Of a stretch of DNA of 64,000 bases, positions 20,103-28,948 are shown in pieces. The stretch is from Bacteroidota bacterium (GTDB lineage Bacteria > Bacteroidota > Ignavibacteria > Ignavibacteriales > SURF-24): contig JAUZPB010000012.1 of assembly GCA_030706145.1 (NCBI GenBank), positions 1 through 64,000 on the forward strand, given 5' to 3'. The position numbers were made by a program, and so were the translations under genes. The notes beneath the pieces were generated by a model. The model had not been told where the DNA came from and made no database searches. It was given only the letters and a program-made list of their open reading frames with translations. The first letter of the stretch is position 1; each line of letters opens with the position of its first letter.

Positions 20103-21125
20103 ATGAAAAGCATTTTAGTTACAGGCGGAGCCGGTTTTATCGGAAGCAACTTCATAAATCATATCTTAAAGGAAAGAGACGACTACAATATTGTTAACCT
20201 TGATAAGCTTACCTATGCCGGGAACCTTGAAAACCTTAAGGAATCTGAAAGTAATCCTAGGTATAGCTTTGTAAGAGGCGATATAACAAATGCAGAGCTA
20301 GTACATTATTTATTTCAGAAACATTCAATAAAGTATGTAATAAACTTTGCTGCAGAATCCCACGTAGACCGCAGTATACTAGGTTCAGAGATATTCTTCA
20401 GGACTAATGTTATAGGAACAAATGTACTTCTTGAGGCAGCAAGAAGGTATGAAGTAGAGAGGTTTCTTCAGGTTTCAACCGATGAGGTTTATGGCAGCCT
20501 TGGAGAAGAAGGGCTATTTAGTGAAACCACACCCCTTTCGCCAAACAGTCCATATTCAGCAAGCAAAGCCTCAGCAGATATGATGGCCCTTGCATTTTAT
20601 CATACATACGGCATGCCAGTTGTTGTAACCAGGTGCTCAAACAACTATGGACCTCTTCAGTTTCCTGAAAAGCTAATTCCGCTTATGATAATTAATACGC
20701 TTTATGATAAAAAACTTCCTGTCTATGGAGATGGACTAAATGTAAGAGACTGGATATATGTAATTGACCATAACAGGGCAATTGATCTGGTCTTTGATAA
20801 AGGAAGAATCGGACAGGTATATAACATTGGTGCTAGCCAGGAGATGAAAAATATCGACATCGTAAAGCTAGTGCTAAAGAATCTTAATAAGTCAGAAGAA
20901 TTAATTGAGTATGTAAAGGACCGTCCTGGGCACGACAGGCGTTATGCGATAGACTCTACAAAAATAAGGACCGAGCTTGGCTGGAAGCCTAAATACTGTT
21001 TTGAAGAAGCTATTGTTAAGACAATTGAGTGGTATAAAGAAAACCGCAAGTGGTGGGAAAGGATCATTACTGGTGAATATCAAAGTTATTATGAAAGGCT
21101 TTATTCAAACAGATCTTTGCAGTAA
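20103..21125 (+). CDS. rfbB: dTDP-glucose 4,6-dehydratase
   Basis: 340 aa; ILVTGGAGFIGSNFINHIL, DKLTYAGNLENL, FAAESHVDRSI, STDEVYGSLG, YSASKASADMMALAFYHTYG, RDWIYVIDH. Confidence 0.93.
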   Translation: MKSILVTGGAGFIGSNFINHILKERDDYNIVNLDKLTYAGNLENLKESESNPRYSFVRGDITNAELVHYLFQKHSIKYVINFAAESHVDRSILGSEIFFRTNVIGTNVLLEAARRYEVERFLQVSTDEVYGSLGEEGLFSETTPLSPNSPYSASKASADMMALAFYHTYGMPVVVTRCSNNYGPLQFPEKLIPLMIINTLYDKKLPVYGDGLNVRDWIYVIDHNRAIDLVFDKGRIGQVYNIGASQEMKNIDIVKLVLKNLNKSEELIEYVKDRPGHDRRYAIDSTKIRTELGWKPKYCFEEAIVKTIEWYKENRKWWERIITGEYQSYYERLYSNRSLQ

Positions 21126-21183
21126 AAAATGTTTTGATTTTTCTGCCGCCATGGCAGGCAAAAAAAGTGTTTAAATAATAAAT

Positions 21184-21217
21184 AAAAAGGGGTCATAAAA
21201 AAGATGACCCTTTTTTA
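21184..21217. terminator. Bidirectional terminator between convergent genes
   Basis: aaaaag-GGGTCAT-aaaaaag-ATGACCC-tttttta. Confidence 0.85.
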
Positions 21218-21223
21218 TTAAGA

Positions 21224-22393
21224 TCACTTTTTTGAAAATTTCTTTGTCATCTTTTCAATTATTTCAAGAGCATAATCAACTTCATCTATAGTGTTTTCGG
21301 CACTAAAAGAGAACCTAATTGTTCCCTGTGCATCTTCAAGAGGTCTCCCCATAGCTAGAATAACATGTGAGGGTTTTAGTGTTCCCGATGTACAAGCAGC
21401 ACCATTTGAAGCAGCTATGCCATTAATATCCAGGTACATCAAAATAGCTTCAGGATCGTTGTTATAAAACTCATTCTTAAAGGTAATACTTGCTATATAA
21501 GGAAGGACATTATCACCACCGTTTATTTCTATCCCCTTTTGATCAATTCTCATAATGCCATTTAAGAACTTATCTCTGATGGCCTTTACCTTTTCATAAT
21601 TACCTGTCATTTCCCTTTTTATAAGTTTTACAGCCTCTGCAAAGCCAATAATCGAAGCAGGATTCTCAGTTCCACCTCTGCGGTTTCTTTCCTGTGAGCC
21701 GCCAAAAATCAGAGGAGAAAGAGGGGTTCCACTTTTTACAAAGACAGCACCTGCTCCTTTAGGGCCGTTAATTTTGTGAGAAGAAAACGACATGGAATCA
21801 AGATGCAGTTTTTTTACATCAATTGGAATTTTTCCAAAGGCCTGGACAGCGTCTGTATGAAAGTAAGCTTTAGAGCTGTGAGTAAATTCTGCAAGATTTT
21901 CTATTTGATTTACAGCCCCAGTTTCATTATTACAAAATATTACAGAAGCCAGAGAGACGTCATGTGAAAGGTTATTCTTAAATTTCTCTTCTTCCAGTAT
22001 GCTTTTGGAATCTACAGAGGTCAGTTTTACATTAAATCCGTTTTTACTAAGTTCCTCAACCGATTCAAGCACACAGTGGTGTTCGACAGAAGTTGAAACG
22101 ATTGTATTTCTACCGGACTCATTAAATTCTGTTTTGGCGATTCCGAACACAGGAAAATTATTTGCTTCTGTTCCCCCGCTAGCAAAGTAGATCTCACTTG
22201 CATCTGCATTTATGAAGTCTGCAACTGTTTCCCTAGCCTCTTCAATTGCAACTCTTACTTTTCTACCATAGGAGTGAATTGAGGAAGGATTGCCATAAAA
22301 CTCATTTAGAAAAGGGATCATTTTTTCAAACACTCTTTTATCTAGCCTGGTAGTTGCCGCATTATCAAAATATATTTCTTTCTTTGTCAACAA
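21224..22393 (-). CDS. Cysteine desulfurase (NifS/IscS family)
   Basis: 389 aa; IYFDNAATTRLDKRV, GNPSSIHSYGRKV, SFSSHKINGPKGAGAVFV, NGAACTSGTLKPSHV. Confidence 0.93.
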   Translation of the reverse strand: MLTKKEIYFDNAATTRLDKRVFEKMIPFLNEFYGNPSSIHSYGRKVRVAIEEARETVADFINADASEIYFASGGTEANNFPVFGIAKTEFNESGRNTIVSTSVEHHCVLESVEELSKNGFNVKLTSVDSKSILEEEKFKNNLSHDVSLASVIFCNNETGAVNQIENLAEFTHSSKAYFHTDAVQAFGKIPIDVKKLHLDSMSFSSHKINGPKGAGAVFVKSGTPLSPLIFGGSQERNRRGGTENPASIIGFAEAVKLIKREMTGNYEKVKAIRDKFLNGIMRIDQKGIEINGGDNVLPYIASITFKNEFYNNDPEAILMYLDINGIAASNGAACTSGTLKPSHVILAMGRPLEDAQGTIRFSFSAENTIDEVDYALEIIEKMTKKFSKK

Positions 22394-23153
22394 AGTTCCT
22401 TTCGTAAATTGCTTTTATACCCCGAAGAACCAGATCCTTTACCACGATAGAATCTGTTTCGACATAGTTTTTCATTACCTCAGCAAATCCACCCGTTAGA
22501 TATAATTTTACACTCTGGGCATTTTGTTCTTTTTCCAATCGCATAACTGTTCTTTCAATTATGCCAGAGGTAGAATTTATTATGCCGCTGGAGATAGAAG
22601 AAGCTGTATCAATGCCAATAAATCCCTTGTAGGCATCTAAAGGGTCAACCCTGGGAAGCTTTGCAGTATTGGTAAAAAGAGAATTTGCCATTGTAGATAT
22701 CCCGGGCATAATTATGCCGCCTAAAAACTCTGCATAATAGCCAACAATATTTATAGTTGTTGCTGTTCCCAGGTCGGCAGTGACAATAAATGTATTTTCA
22801 TTGTATTTTGAAAAGTCCGGATCTGATCTAAACAGGCTAAAAGCTCCTTCAGCCGAACAGATCCTATCTATACCAAGAGTAGATGGAGATTTGTAATTTA
22901 TTTTCAGGTTAAATCTGGAAGAAGCAGAATTAATAATAAATGGAAGGCAGGTAAACTTTTCAGAAAGTATACCTGCAATCTTTTCCGTCATTTGAGGGAC
23001 AACCGAAGAAATTCCGATCCTATCGATTTCCCAGGCCTGAAAAACATCAGCAGAGAACTCCTCATAAGGGCATTTAATGAACCTTTTGAGTTCATTATGC
23101 TCATAAAGGCCGAACTTTGCAAATGTATTTCCAAGGTCACAAGCTAAAAACAT
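22365..23153 (-). CDS. coaX: Type III pantothenate kinase
   Basis: 262 aa; FLACDLGNTFAKFGLY, GIDRICSAEGAF, DLGTATTINIV, GGIIMPGISTM. Confidence 0.92.
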   Translation of the reverse strand: MFLACDLGNTFAKFGLYEHNELKRFIKCPYEEFSADVFQAWEIDRIGISSVVPQMTEKIAGILSEKFTCLPFIINSASSRFNLKINYKSPSTLGIDRICSAEGAFSLFRSDPDFSKYNENTFIVTADLGTATTINIVGYYAEFLGGIIMPGISTMANSLFTNTAKLPRVDPLDAYKGFIGIDTASSISSGIINSTSGIIERTVMRLEKEQNAQSVKLYLTGGFAEVMKNYVETDSIVVKDLVLRGIKAIYERNFVDKERNIF

Positions 23154-23154
23154 A

Positions 23155-23928
23155 TTAGCGCAAGCTCACATCACCGAAGTGGATTTTTTCAAGTGTATCT
23201 CTATTTACTCTCAGAAGAAGGAAACCCTCTTCATCAACATCTTCAAATACACCAACCTTTGAAAAGTTCTCGTCCTGAATGGAAACAAGTTCACCAATCA
23301 TCCTGCAGCGCGATTTCCAGTCCTCAAGTATGCTCTGTGGGTCAGAATGCACTCTTTTGAGGAGATCTTCAAAGTTATTTAATATCTCGCTTAAGAGCCT
23401 TTCTCTTGATACATCCTGGTCTAGAATTTTCTTGACCGAAGTAGGAGGAATATTAAAACTCCCCTGAAAAACAGTCTGATTGACATTAAGGCCAATGCCA
23501 ATGACCAGTTTATTCATCTTGTTACCTTTAATTGTCGATTCAAGCAGTATACCTGCTATTTTATCCTGTCCGGCAAGAACATCATTTGGCCACTTAAGAT
23601 TAACTCTTATTTGGTAGAGGTTTTCCAAAGAGAAGGCCACAGAGAGAGCTGAGGCAAAGTTGATCAGATTGATCTTTTTCTCATCAAATTTTCTCTTCAA
23701 AAGAATTGAAAATGTTAAATTCTGATCTTTTGCACTGTACCATTTTCTATCCCTTCTTCCTCTTCCTCCATTTTGCCTTTCAGCAAGAATGACAGTTCCA
23801 TCAAGGTCCATATCAAACTGGGGATCGAGCAAAACAGAATTTGTTGATTCAACTTCTTCACTATAGATGAAATTTCTACCAATTACATCGGTGTCTAATT
23901 TTATATCAAAATCTTCAAAAGCAAACAA
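23155..23928 (-). CDS. birA: Biotin--[acetyl-CoA-carboxylase] ligase
   Basis: 257 aa; VILAERQNGGRGRRDRKWYSAKDQNLTFSILL, LKWPNDVLAGQDKIAGILLES, VIGIGLNVNQ. Confidence 0.92.
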   Translation of the reverse strand: MFAFEDFDIKLDTDVIGRNFIYSEEVESTNSVLLDPQFDMDLDGTVILAERQNGGRGRRDRKWYSAKDQNLTFSILLKRKFDEKKINLINFASALSVAFSLENLYQIRVNLKWPNDVLAGQDKIAGILLESTIKGNKMNKLVIGIGLNVNQTVFQGSFNIPPTSVKKILDQDVSRERLLSEILNNFEDLLKRVHSDPQSILEDWKSRCRMIGELVSIQDENFSKVGVFEDVDEEGFLLLRVNRDTLEKIHFGDVSLR

Positions 23929-24025
23929 TTTTACCTCTTTTAATTCACTACTTTAATTAAAGTTTAGTACTAATTTACCAATAGAACAGGAGAAAAAAAA
24001 ATCAGATCAGCTTAGTAGAAATTAG

Positions 24026-25270
24026 TCATTTATAAAGCAAATATTTAGACCTGATCTTTTGGAATTTTTTCAGATCACCCTGCCATGAAGCAAAAATTTC
24101 TTCGGGTGATTTCCCAAGGTCAAGCATTTCTCTTAGCTTTGGTGTTGCAGCAAGTTTATCCAAGGTCTGAGGGCGCCACTTTAAGCTATCGGAATTAGTC
24201 TGCTTAAATGCCCAGAGCATGCAAATACCGGCCTTTACAGGTTCAAAGGAATTCCTGTCTTTTATATCAAGATAAAGGCCTTTACATACCTGGTTGTTAT
24301 ATTTAGGAGGATGCGCGTTGTTTGCTCTTAGAGTAGGAGTAAATTCAACGGCCTTTAGTTCAACACCCTTTAGTTTTTTACTCTTAAGGAGTTCCAAAGC
24401 CCTTTGATTGTCTATCCATGGGGCTCCAACGTACTGAAATGGTTTGTCTGTACCTCTTCCTTCGGAGATATTAACGCCCTCAAAAAAGCATGTTCCAGGA
24501 TATACAACGGCAGATTCAAGGTAAGGCAAGTTTGGAGAAGTCTTAACCCATTTTAAGCCAGTTTGGTCGAACCACTTGTTCCTTTTCCAGCCTTCCATTT
24601 TAATAACTTTCAGGTCAGCTTTCTTTCCATCTTTTAGCATTCCTTCACCGTTATAGAGCATGGCAATTTCTCCTACGGTCATCCCATGTTCGACAGGGAT
24701 CTTCCCAAAGGCAACGAAAGATTTCATTGTATCTTCTGTTACGAATCCATCAGATCTTAGGCCTCTTAAAGGGTTGGGTCTGTCCAGAACAATAATGGGA
24801 ATATTATTTTCTGCAGCAGCCTCCATAACATGTCCCAAAGTTGAAATATAAGTATAGAACCTAGCCCCCACGTCCTGAATGTCATAGATAAGAATATCGA
24901 CTCCCTTAAGCATTTGTGCAGTAGGTTTATAAGTTTTTCCATAAAGTGAGTAAGCCGGGATGCCTGTTTTTTTATCAACTGCATCTATTACAGCGCCAGT
25001 CGTGTCACCTCTTACCCCATGCTCAGGGCCAAACAAGGCTACAAGGTGAACTTCCTTGTTTTCATGAAGTACATCTGCCAGGTGGCGGCCATCGGAAAGA
25101 AGTCCTGTATGGTTAGTAATGAGGCCAATATTCTTACCCTTAATAAGGCTAAAGTATTTGCTGAAGAGTAAGTCTGCGCCAGTCTTCAGTTTTCCGTTTC
25201 TTGCATATAAAGAAAAAGAAGTCGTTAAAACGATGAGAAGCAATATCCCTTTTTTCAATTTAATCTCCAT
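24026..25270 (-). CDS. DUF1343 family protein (exo-beta-N-acetylmuramidase NamZ-like), exported
   Basis: 414 aa; signal peptide; GKNIGLITNHTGLLSDGRHLADVL, LFGPEHGVRGDTTGAV, YDIQDVGARFYTYISTL, SEGRGTDKPFQYVGAPW. Confidence 0.9.
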   Translation of the reverse strand: MEIKLKKGILLLIVLTTSFSLYARNGKLKTGADLLFSKYFSLIKGKNIGLITNHTGLLSDGRHLADVLHENKEVHLVALFGPEHGVRGDTTGAVIDAVDKKTGIPAYSLYGKTYKPTAQMLKGVDILIYDIQDVGARFYTYISTLGHVMEAAAENNIPIIVLDRPNPLRGLRSDGFVTEDTMKSFVAFGKIPVEHGMTVGEIAMLYNGEGMLKDGKKADLKVIKMEGWKRNKWFDQTGLKWVKTSPNLPYLESAVVYPGTCFFEGVNISEGRGTDKPFQYVGAPWIDNQRALELLKSKKLKGVELKAVEFTPTLRANNAHPPKYNNQVCKGLYLDIKDRNSFEPVKAGICMLWAFKQTNSDSLKWRPQTLDKLAATPKLREMLDLGKSPEEIFASWQGDLKKFQKIRSKYLLYK

Positions 25271-25477
25271 TTTGAAGTATATTATTCAAAAATTGAACTG
25301 TTTTTTTTTAACAAATTGGAAATGGCAATTAGTCACTTTATTGCGCTTTAAAATATAAAAAAAAATGAAAATCAGGATAAAAATTTCAAAAATGAAACAA
25401 GAATAAAATTTCACTGCCAATACCAAGAGAAAAGATGTATGCAGAACAAAAGTCCAGCTAGTAGGATAATTGGAGTT

Positions 25478-25568
25478 GCAAAGTAATTAAAGAGGCAAAG
25501 TAATTAAAGAGGCAAAGTAATTAAAGGATTATCATCTGCAGATTATTATCTGCAGATTATTATCTGCC
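25478..25568. repeat. Two adjoining short tandem repeats (17 bp x3, then 14 bp x3)
   Basis: gcaaagtaattaaagag x2 plus gcaaagtaattaaagg, followed by attatcatctgcag / attattatctgcag / attattatctgcc. Confidence 0.9.
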
Positions 25569-26357
25569 TTGGGAGAAATATCTCCACATAAGTGCAGGTT
25601 CCAAAACATCTTTTGGTTTATCGCCTTTATATAGAACCTGCTCAAGAAAAAGTCCAGATGGTGGGGCTGTAAGTTTTGCTGGTTCAGAGGATTTGTTATG
25701 TAGAAAAAATTGAAGATCTGTCTGCGAGAGGTTTCCTCTTCCGATGCCAGCCATAACGCCAACCATTCTCCTAACCATTTTCCAGATAAAATGAGAGCCC
25801 CTTATCCTTATCAATATAAGGTCACCGGCCTCTTTAAGCTCAATATTTTCAATAAGAACTTTAGTCGATTTTTCTTCTTTATCGTCATCCGAGAAAGATT
25901 CAAAATCCTTCATTCCCATAAAAAGTAAAGAAGCCTCTTTCATTTCATTAAAGTTGAGTTTATCTTTAATCCACCAGACAAAGGATTTTCCGAAGGCAGT
26001 TCTTCTGCGGGATATCTGGTAAATATAGCTTCGGCTTATAGCATCGTGACGAGCATGAAAAGTAGGGTGAGTCTTTTCAATCTCAAGTATATTGATATCA
26101 TGTGGAAGCTTATCATTAAGCTTCATTCTGATAATTTCAGGAGCTAGCATAGTCTTTACATCCAGGTGTGCAACCTGACAAATAGCATGAACACCACTAT
26201 CTGTTCTACCAGAGCCCTGTATATCAGGTTTTTCCCCCTTAAAGATTCCTTCAGCAGCATTAAGCAGAGTACCCTGTATGGTTCTGCTTTGTTTCTGTAC
26301 TTGCCAGCCGCTATACCTTGTGCCCTCGTATTCTAAATATACCTTAAAACGTGCCAA
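25560..26357 (-). CDS. truA: tRNA pseudouridine(38-40) synthase
   Basis: 265 aa; VYLEYEGTRYSGWQVQKQSRTIQGTL, GSGRTDSGVHAICQVAH, FHARHDAISRSYIYQI, FIWKMVRRMVG. Confidence 0.95.
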   Translation of the reverse strand: MARFKVYLEYEGTRYSGWQVQKQSRTIQGTLLNAAEGIFKGEKPDIQGSGRTDSGVHAICQVAHLDVKTMLAPEIIRMKLNDKLPHDINILEIEKTHPTFHARHDAISRSYIYQISRRRTAFGKSFVWWIKDKLNFNEMKEASLLFMGMKDFESFSDDDKEEKSTKVLIENIELKEAGDLILIRIRGSHFIWKMVRRMVGVMAGIGRGNLSQTDLQFFLHNKSSEPAKLTAPPSGLFLEQVLYKGDKPKDVLEPALMWRYFSQGR

Positions 26358-26368
26358 TAGATGCCTTA

Positions 26369-27307
26369 TTACCTTCGAACAAGATTGAAATTCATTCTTC
26401 TACCACCCATGAATTTTCTCGAGTAGAAATCCGTTTCTAAAGAAGAGACCATAACGCCCTGACTGCTGCTTGAATGGGCAAACATATTATCGCCAATATA
26501 AATGCCAACGTGTCCCGGTCTAACCCTTTTTCTAGTATTAAAGAAAATCAGGTCGCCGAATTTCAGTTCACTTTTATCATTGATCTCCTCTCCCAGTTGA
26601 AACTGCTCTCTGGCAGTTCGTGGCAGTTCGAGTGAAAATGAATTGGCAAAAATAGTCTTAGTGAATGCTGAGCAGTCAATCCCTTTACTTGTATTGCCTC
26701 CAAACTTATAAGGAGTATCAAGATATTTAATAATTTCCATTATGATCTTTTCCTTAAGATTCACAGAATCAGAAGGAGCGGCATACTGGTTAGATACGAC
26801 ATATTTTTCGAGCAGATCAGATACATTTACTGTCTGTGTCTCAACCGGCAGATCTTCCGGATCATCTTCCAAAGCTGGGAGATCATCAGGACTTACGTAC
26901 CTTGAGGTATCTTTTTTTACAATATCTTTCCTTGAAGGCAGAAAAGAAAGAGTTTTACTCTTTGCAGTTTTATCTGCTTTTCTCTTTCTTTTATCCTTTG
27001 AAGAAGAAATAAGTTTCTTTGAAGAAAGTTTCTTCTTAGAAGCCAGACTCTTTTTCTTAGAAGTTTTCCTTGAAGTCTCTTTTTCAGAAGATTCCTTTTT
27101 TGAAGATTCCTTCTTTGAAGAAGCTTTTTTCGATGAACTCTTCTTTGAAGCACCTTTTTTACCAGAAGACACAGCAGTAGCACTGCTGCTAGGCTTCTTA
27201 GTTGAGTGTTTTTTGCTTTTAGCAGCAAAATAGTAGGGAGAAGTGCCAAAAATGAATAAGGCAATAATTCCCCATAACAATATTTTGTAAAATCTTTTTA
27301 AAATCAT
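26369..27307 (-). CDS. NlpC/P60 family peptidase with long Lys/Ser-rich linker
   Basis: 312 aa; N-terminal signal/TM, K/S-rich low complexity, DTPYKFGGNTSKGIDCSAFT, FGDLIFFNTRKRVRPGHVGIYIGDNMFAHSSSS. Confidence 0.9.
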   Translation of the reverse strand: MILKRFYKILLWGIIALFIFGTSPYYFAAKSKKHSTKKPSSSATAVSSGKKGASKKSSSKKASSKKESSKKESSEKETSRKTSKKKSLASKKKLSSKKLISSSKDKRKRKADKTAKSKTLSFLPSRKDIVKKDTSRYVSPDDLPALEDDPEDLPVETQTVNVSDLLEKYVVSNQYAAPSDSVNLKEKIIMEIIKYLDTPYKFGGNTSKGIDCSAFTKTIFANSFSLELPRTAREQFQLGEEINDKSELKFGDLIFFNTRKRVRPGHVGIYIGDNMFAHSSSSQGVMVSSLETDFYSRKFMGGRRMNFNLVRR

Positions 27308-27326
27308 AATCGCAAACGTACTAAAA

Positions 27327-28181
27327 TTAACCTAAATATGCACGCAAATTCTTACTTCTAGAGGCATGCCTTAATCTTCTAATTGCTTTTTCTTTAATTT
27401 GTCTAACTCTTTCCCTTGTCAAATTGAATTTTTCGCCAATTTCCTCGAGTGTAAGGGAATGTTCTTTATTCAGTCCGAAATAAAGTTTAATTACTTCGGC
27501 CTCGCGGTCCGTAAGTGTAGATAATGCCCGTTCGATCTCATTTTTAAGTGATTCAGACATGAGATTGAAATCAGGTGAAGGCTGGTGCTCATTAGATATT
27601 ACATCCAAAAGTCTGTTTTCTTCCCCCTGGCTAAAAGGGGCGTCCATAGAGACATGCCGTCCTGATATTTTTAATGTATCAGCCACTTCCTCGACATCCA
27701 TATCGAGTTCCTGAGCAAGCTCATTTGGACTAGGTTCTCTTTCAAACTCTTGTTCTAAGTTGCTATATGCCTTACCAAGCTTGTTTAATGCACCCACACG
27801 GTTTAATGGCAGCCTTACAATTCTGGATTGTTCAGCGAGGGCCTGAAGAATTGATTGTCTAATCCACCAAACAGCATAGGAAATAAACTTAAAACCACGT
27901 GTCTCATCAAATCTCTTTGCAGCTTTTATCAGTCCAAGATTTCCTTCGTTGATCAAATCACCTAAGGATAATCCCTGGTTCTGATATTGTTTTGCAACAC
28001 TAACTACAAATCGAAGATTTGATTTTACCAACCTTTCCAAAGCAATCGGGTCATCTTTTTTAATATTAACAGCAAGCGTAATTTCTTCATCGGGAGTTAA
28101 TAGATCAACTTTTCCAATTTCCTGCAAATACTTATCCAGAGACTGACTTTCGCGGTTAGTATATTGCTTAGTAATTTTCAA
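27327..28181 (-). CDS. rpoD: Primary (RpoD-type) RNA polymerase sigma factor, short form
   Basis: 284 aa; [86 protein letters not shown]. Confidence 0.95.
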   Translation of the reverse strand: MKITKQYTNRESQSLDKYLQEIGKVDLLTPDEEITLAVNIKKDDPIALERLVKSNLRFVVSVAKQYQNQGLSLGDLINEGNLGLIKAAKRFDETRGFKFISYAVWWIRQSILQALAEQSRIVRLPLNRVGALNKLGKAYSNLEQEFEREPSPNELAQELDMDVEEVADTLKISGRHVSMDAPFSQGEENRLLDVISNEHQPSPDFNLMSESLKNEIERALSTLTDREAEVIKLYFGLNKEHSLTLEEIGEKFNLTRERVRQIKEKAIRRLRHASRSKNLRAYLG

Positions 28182-28198
28182 TGTTAACTCTCCTTAAA

Positions 28199-28468
28199 TT
28201 ATTTTTCAAGATTTATATAGTCAACAATCCCTACAATAGAAGCATCAACAGGAGCCATGGGAACATTCATTGGGATTACAGCTTCGCACGAAGTTGCGTA
28301 ATAAATTATTTCCCCGGGGCCAGCACCAATTGTATCTACAGCTATAAAGGGATCACCTATTTTCTTTAATTCTGCATTCAAGGGTTCGACTATCTGAAGC
28401 TTAAAGCTTGTCAGTGTCTCATATTTTCTGGTTGCCCAGATTGTACCGATTACTTTTCCAAGCTGCAT
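28199..28468 (-). CDS. EutN/CcmL-family microcompartment vertex protein (BMC-P), divergent paralog
   Basis: 89 aa; MQLGKVIGTIWATRKYETL...IAVDTIGAGPGEIIYYATS...PVDASIVGIVD. Confidence 0.9.
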   Translation of the reverse strand: MQLGKVIGTIWATRKYETLTSFKLQIVEPLNAELKKIGDPFIAVDTIGAGPGEIIYYATSCEAVIPMNVPMAPVDASIVGIVDYINLEK

Positions 28469-28774
28469 CTATTGTTTCTCTACAACTTCTTCAAAAGAGC
28501 TTTGTTTCTGAGAAACATCCAGCTTATCGACAATTGCCATTATTACTGCGTCAATGGGCTTATTTTTTGTAAATGCAGTCTGACGTGCAGAACTCCCGGA
28601 GGCGGCCAGAACTATCTCGCCTACTCCTGCTCCCACACTATCTACTGCCACAAGGAAGTGTTCCTTTTCCGAATAGTCCAGATTCAATTCTCTTATTATT
28701 AGAAACTTTGCGCCGACAAGGTTTTCATCCTTTCTTGTCGACCAAACAGTACCGATAACCTTTCCTAGTATCAC
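28469..28774 (-). CDS. EutN/CcmL-family microcompartment vertex protein (BMC-P)
   Basis: LGKVIGTVWSTRKDENLVGAKFLII...LVAVDSVGAGVGEIVLAASGSSARQT...IDAVIMAIVDKLD; likely GTG start at 28774 (AGAGGTAAAAGA-GTG) rather than the ORF start at 28807. Confidence 0.92.
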   Translation of the reverse strand: MILGKVIGTVWSTRKDENLVGAKFLIIRELNLDYSEKEHFLVAVDSVGAGVGEIVLAASGSSARQTAFTKNKPIDAVIMAIVDKLDVSQKQSSFEEVVEKQ

Positions 28775-28948
28775 TCTTTTACCTCTGATTTTCCTGAATT
28801 CATACAAAAAAAATTACTAATAAAAGAAATCGAAAGCTGTTTTACAGAAGACCATAGTGCAAATAATCTGCAAGGAAATTAAATATTGCCAATTATCTAA
28901 ATCTATAGTCGACCAACCTTAGAAAATTTTAAGAGCACAAATTTGTCC

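Noticed and set aside
21143-21157. CTGCC-GCCAT-GGCAG inverted repeat after rfbB (a similar CTGCC...GGCAG occurs near 16267)
   Set aside because: Only a 5-bp stem without a T-tract; could be chance, and two occurrences are insufficient to call a repeat family.
26742-27233. 163-aa plus-strand ORF rich in F/E/S opposite the NlpC/P60 gene
   Set aside because: Mirror of the Lys/Ser-rich purine tract; no RBS or family evidence.
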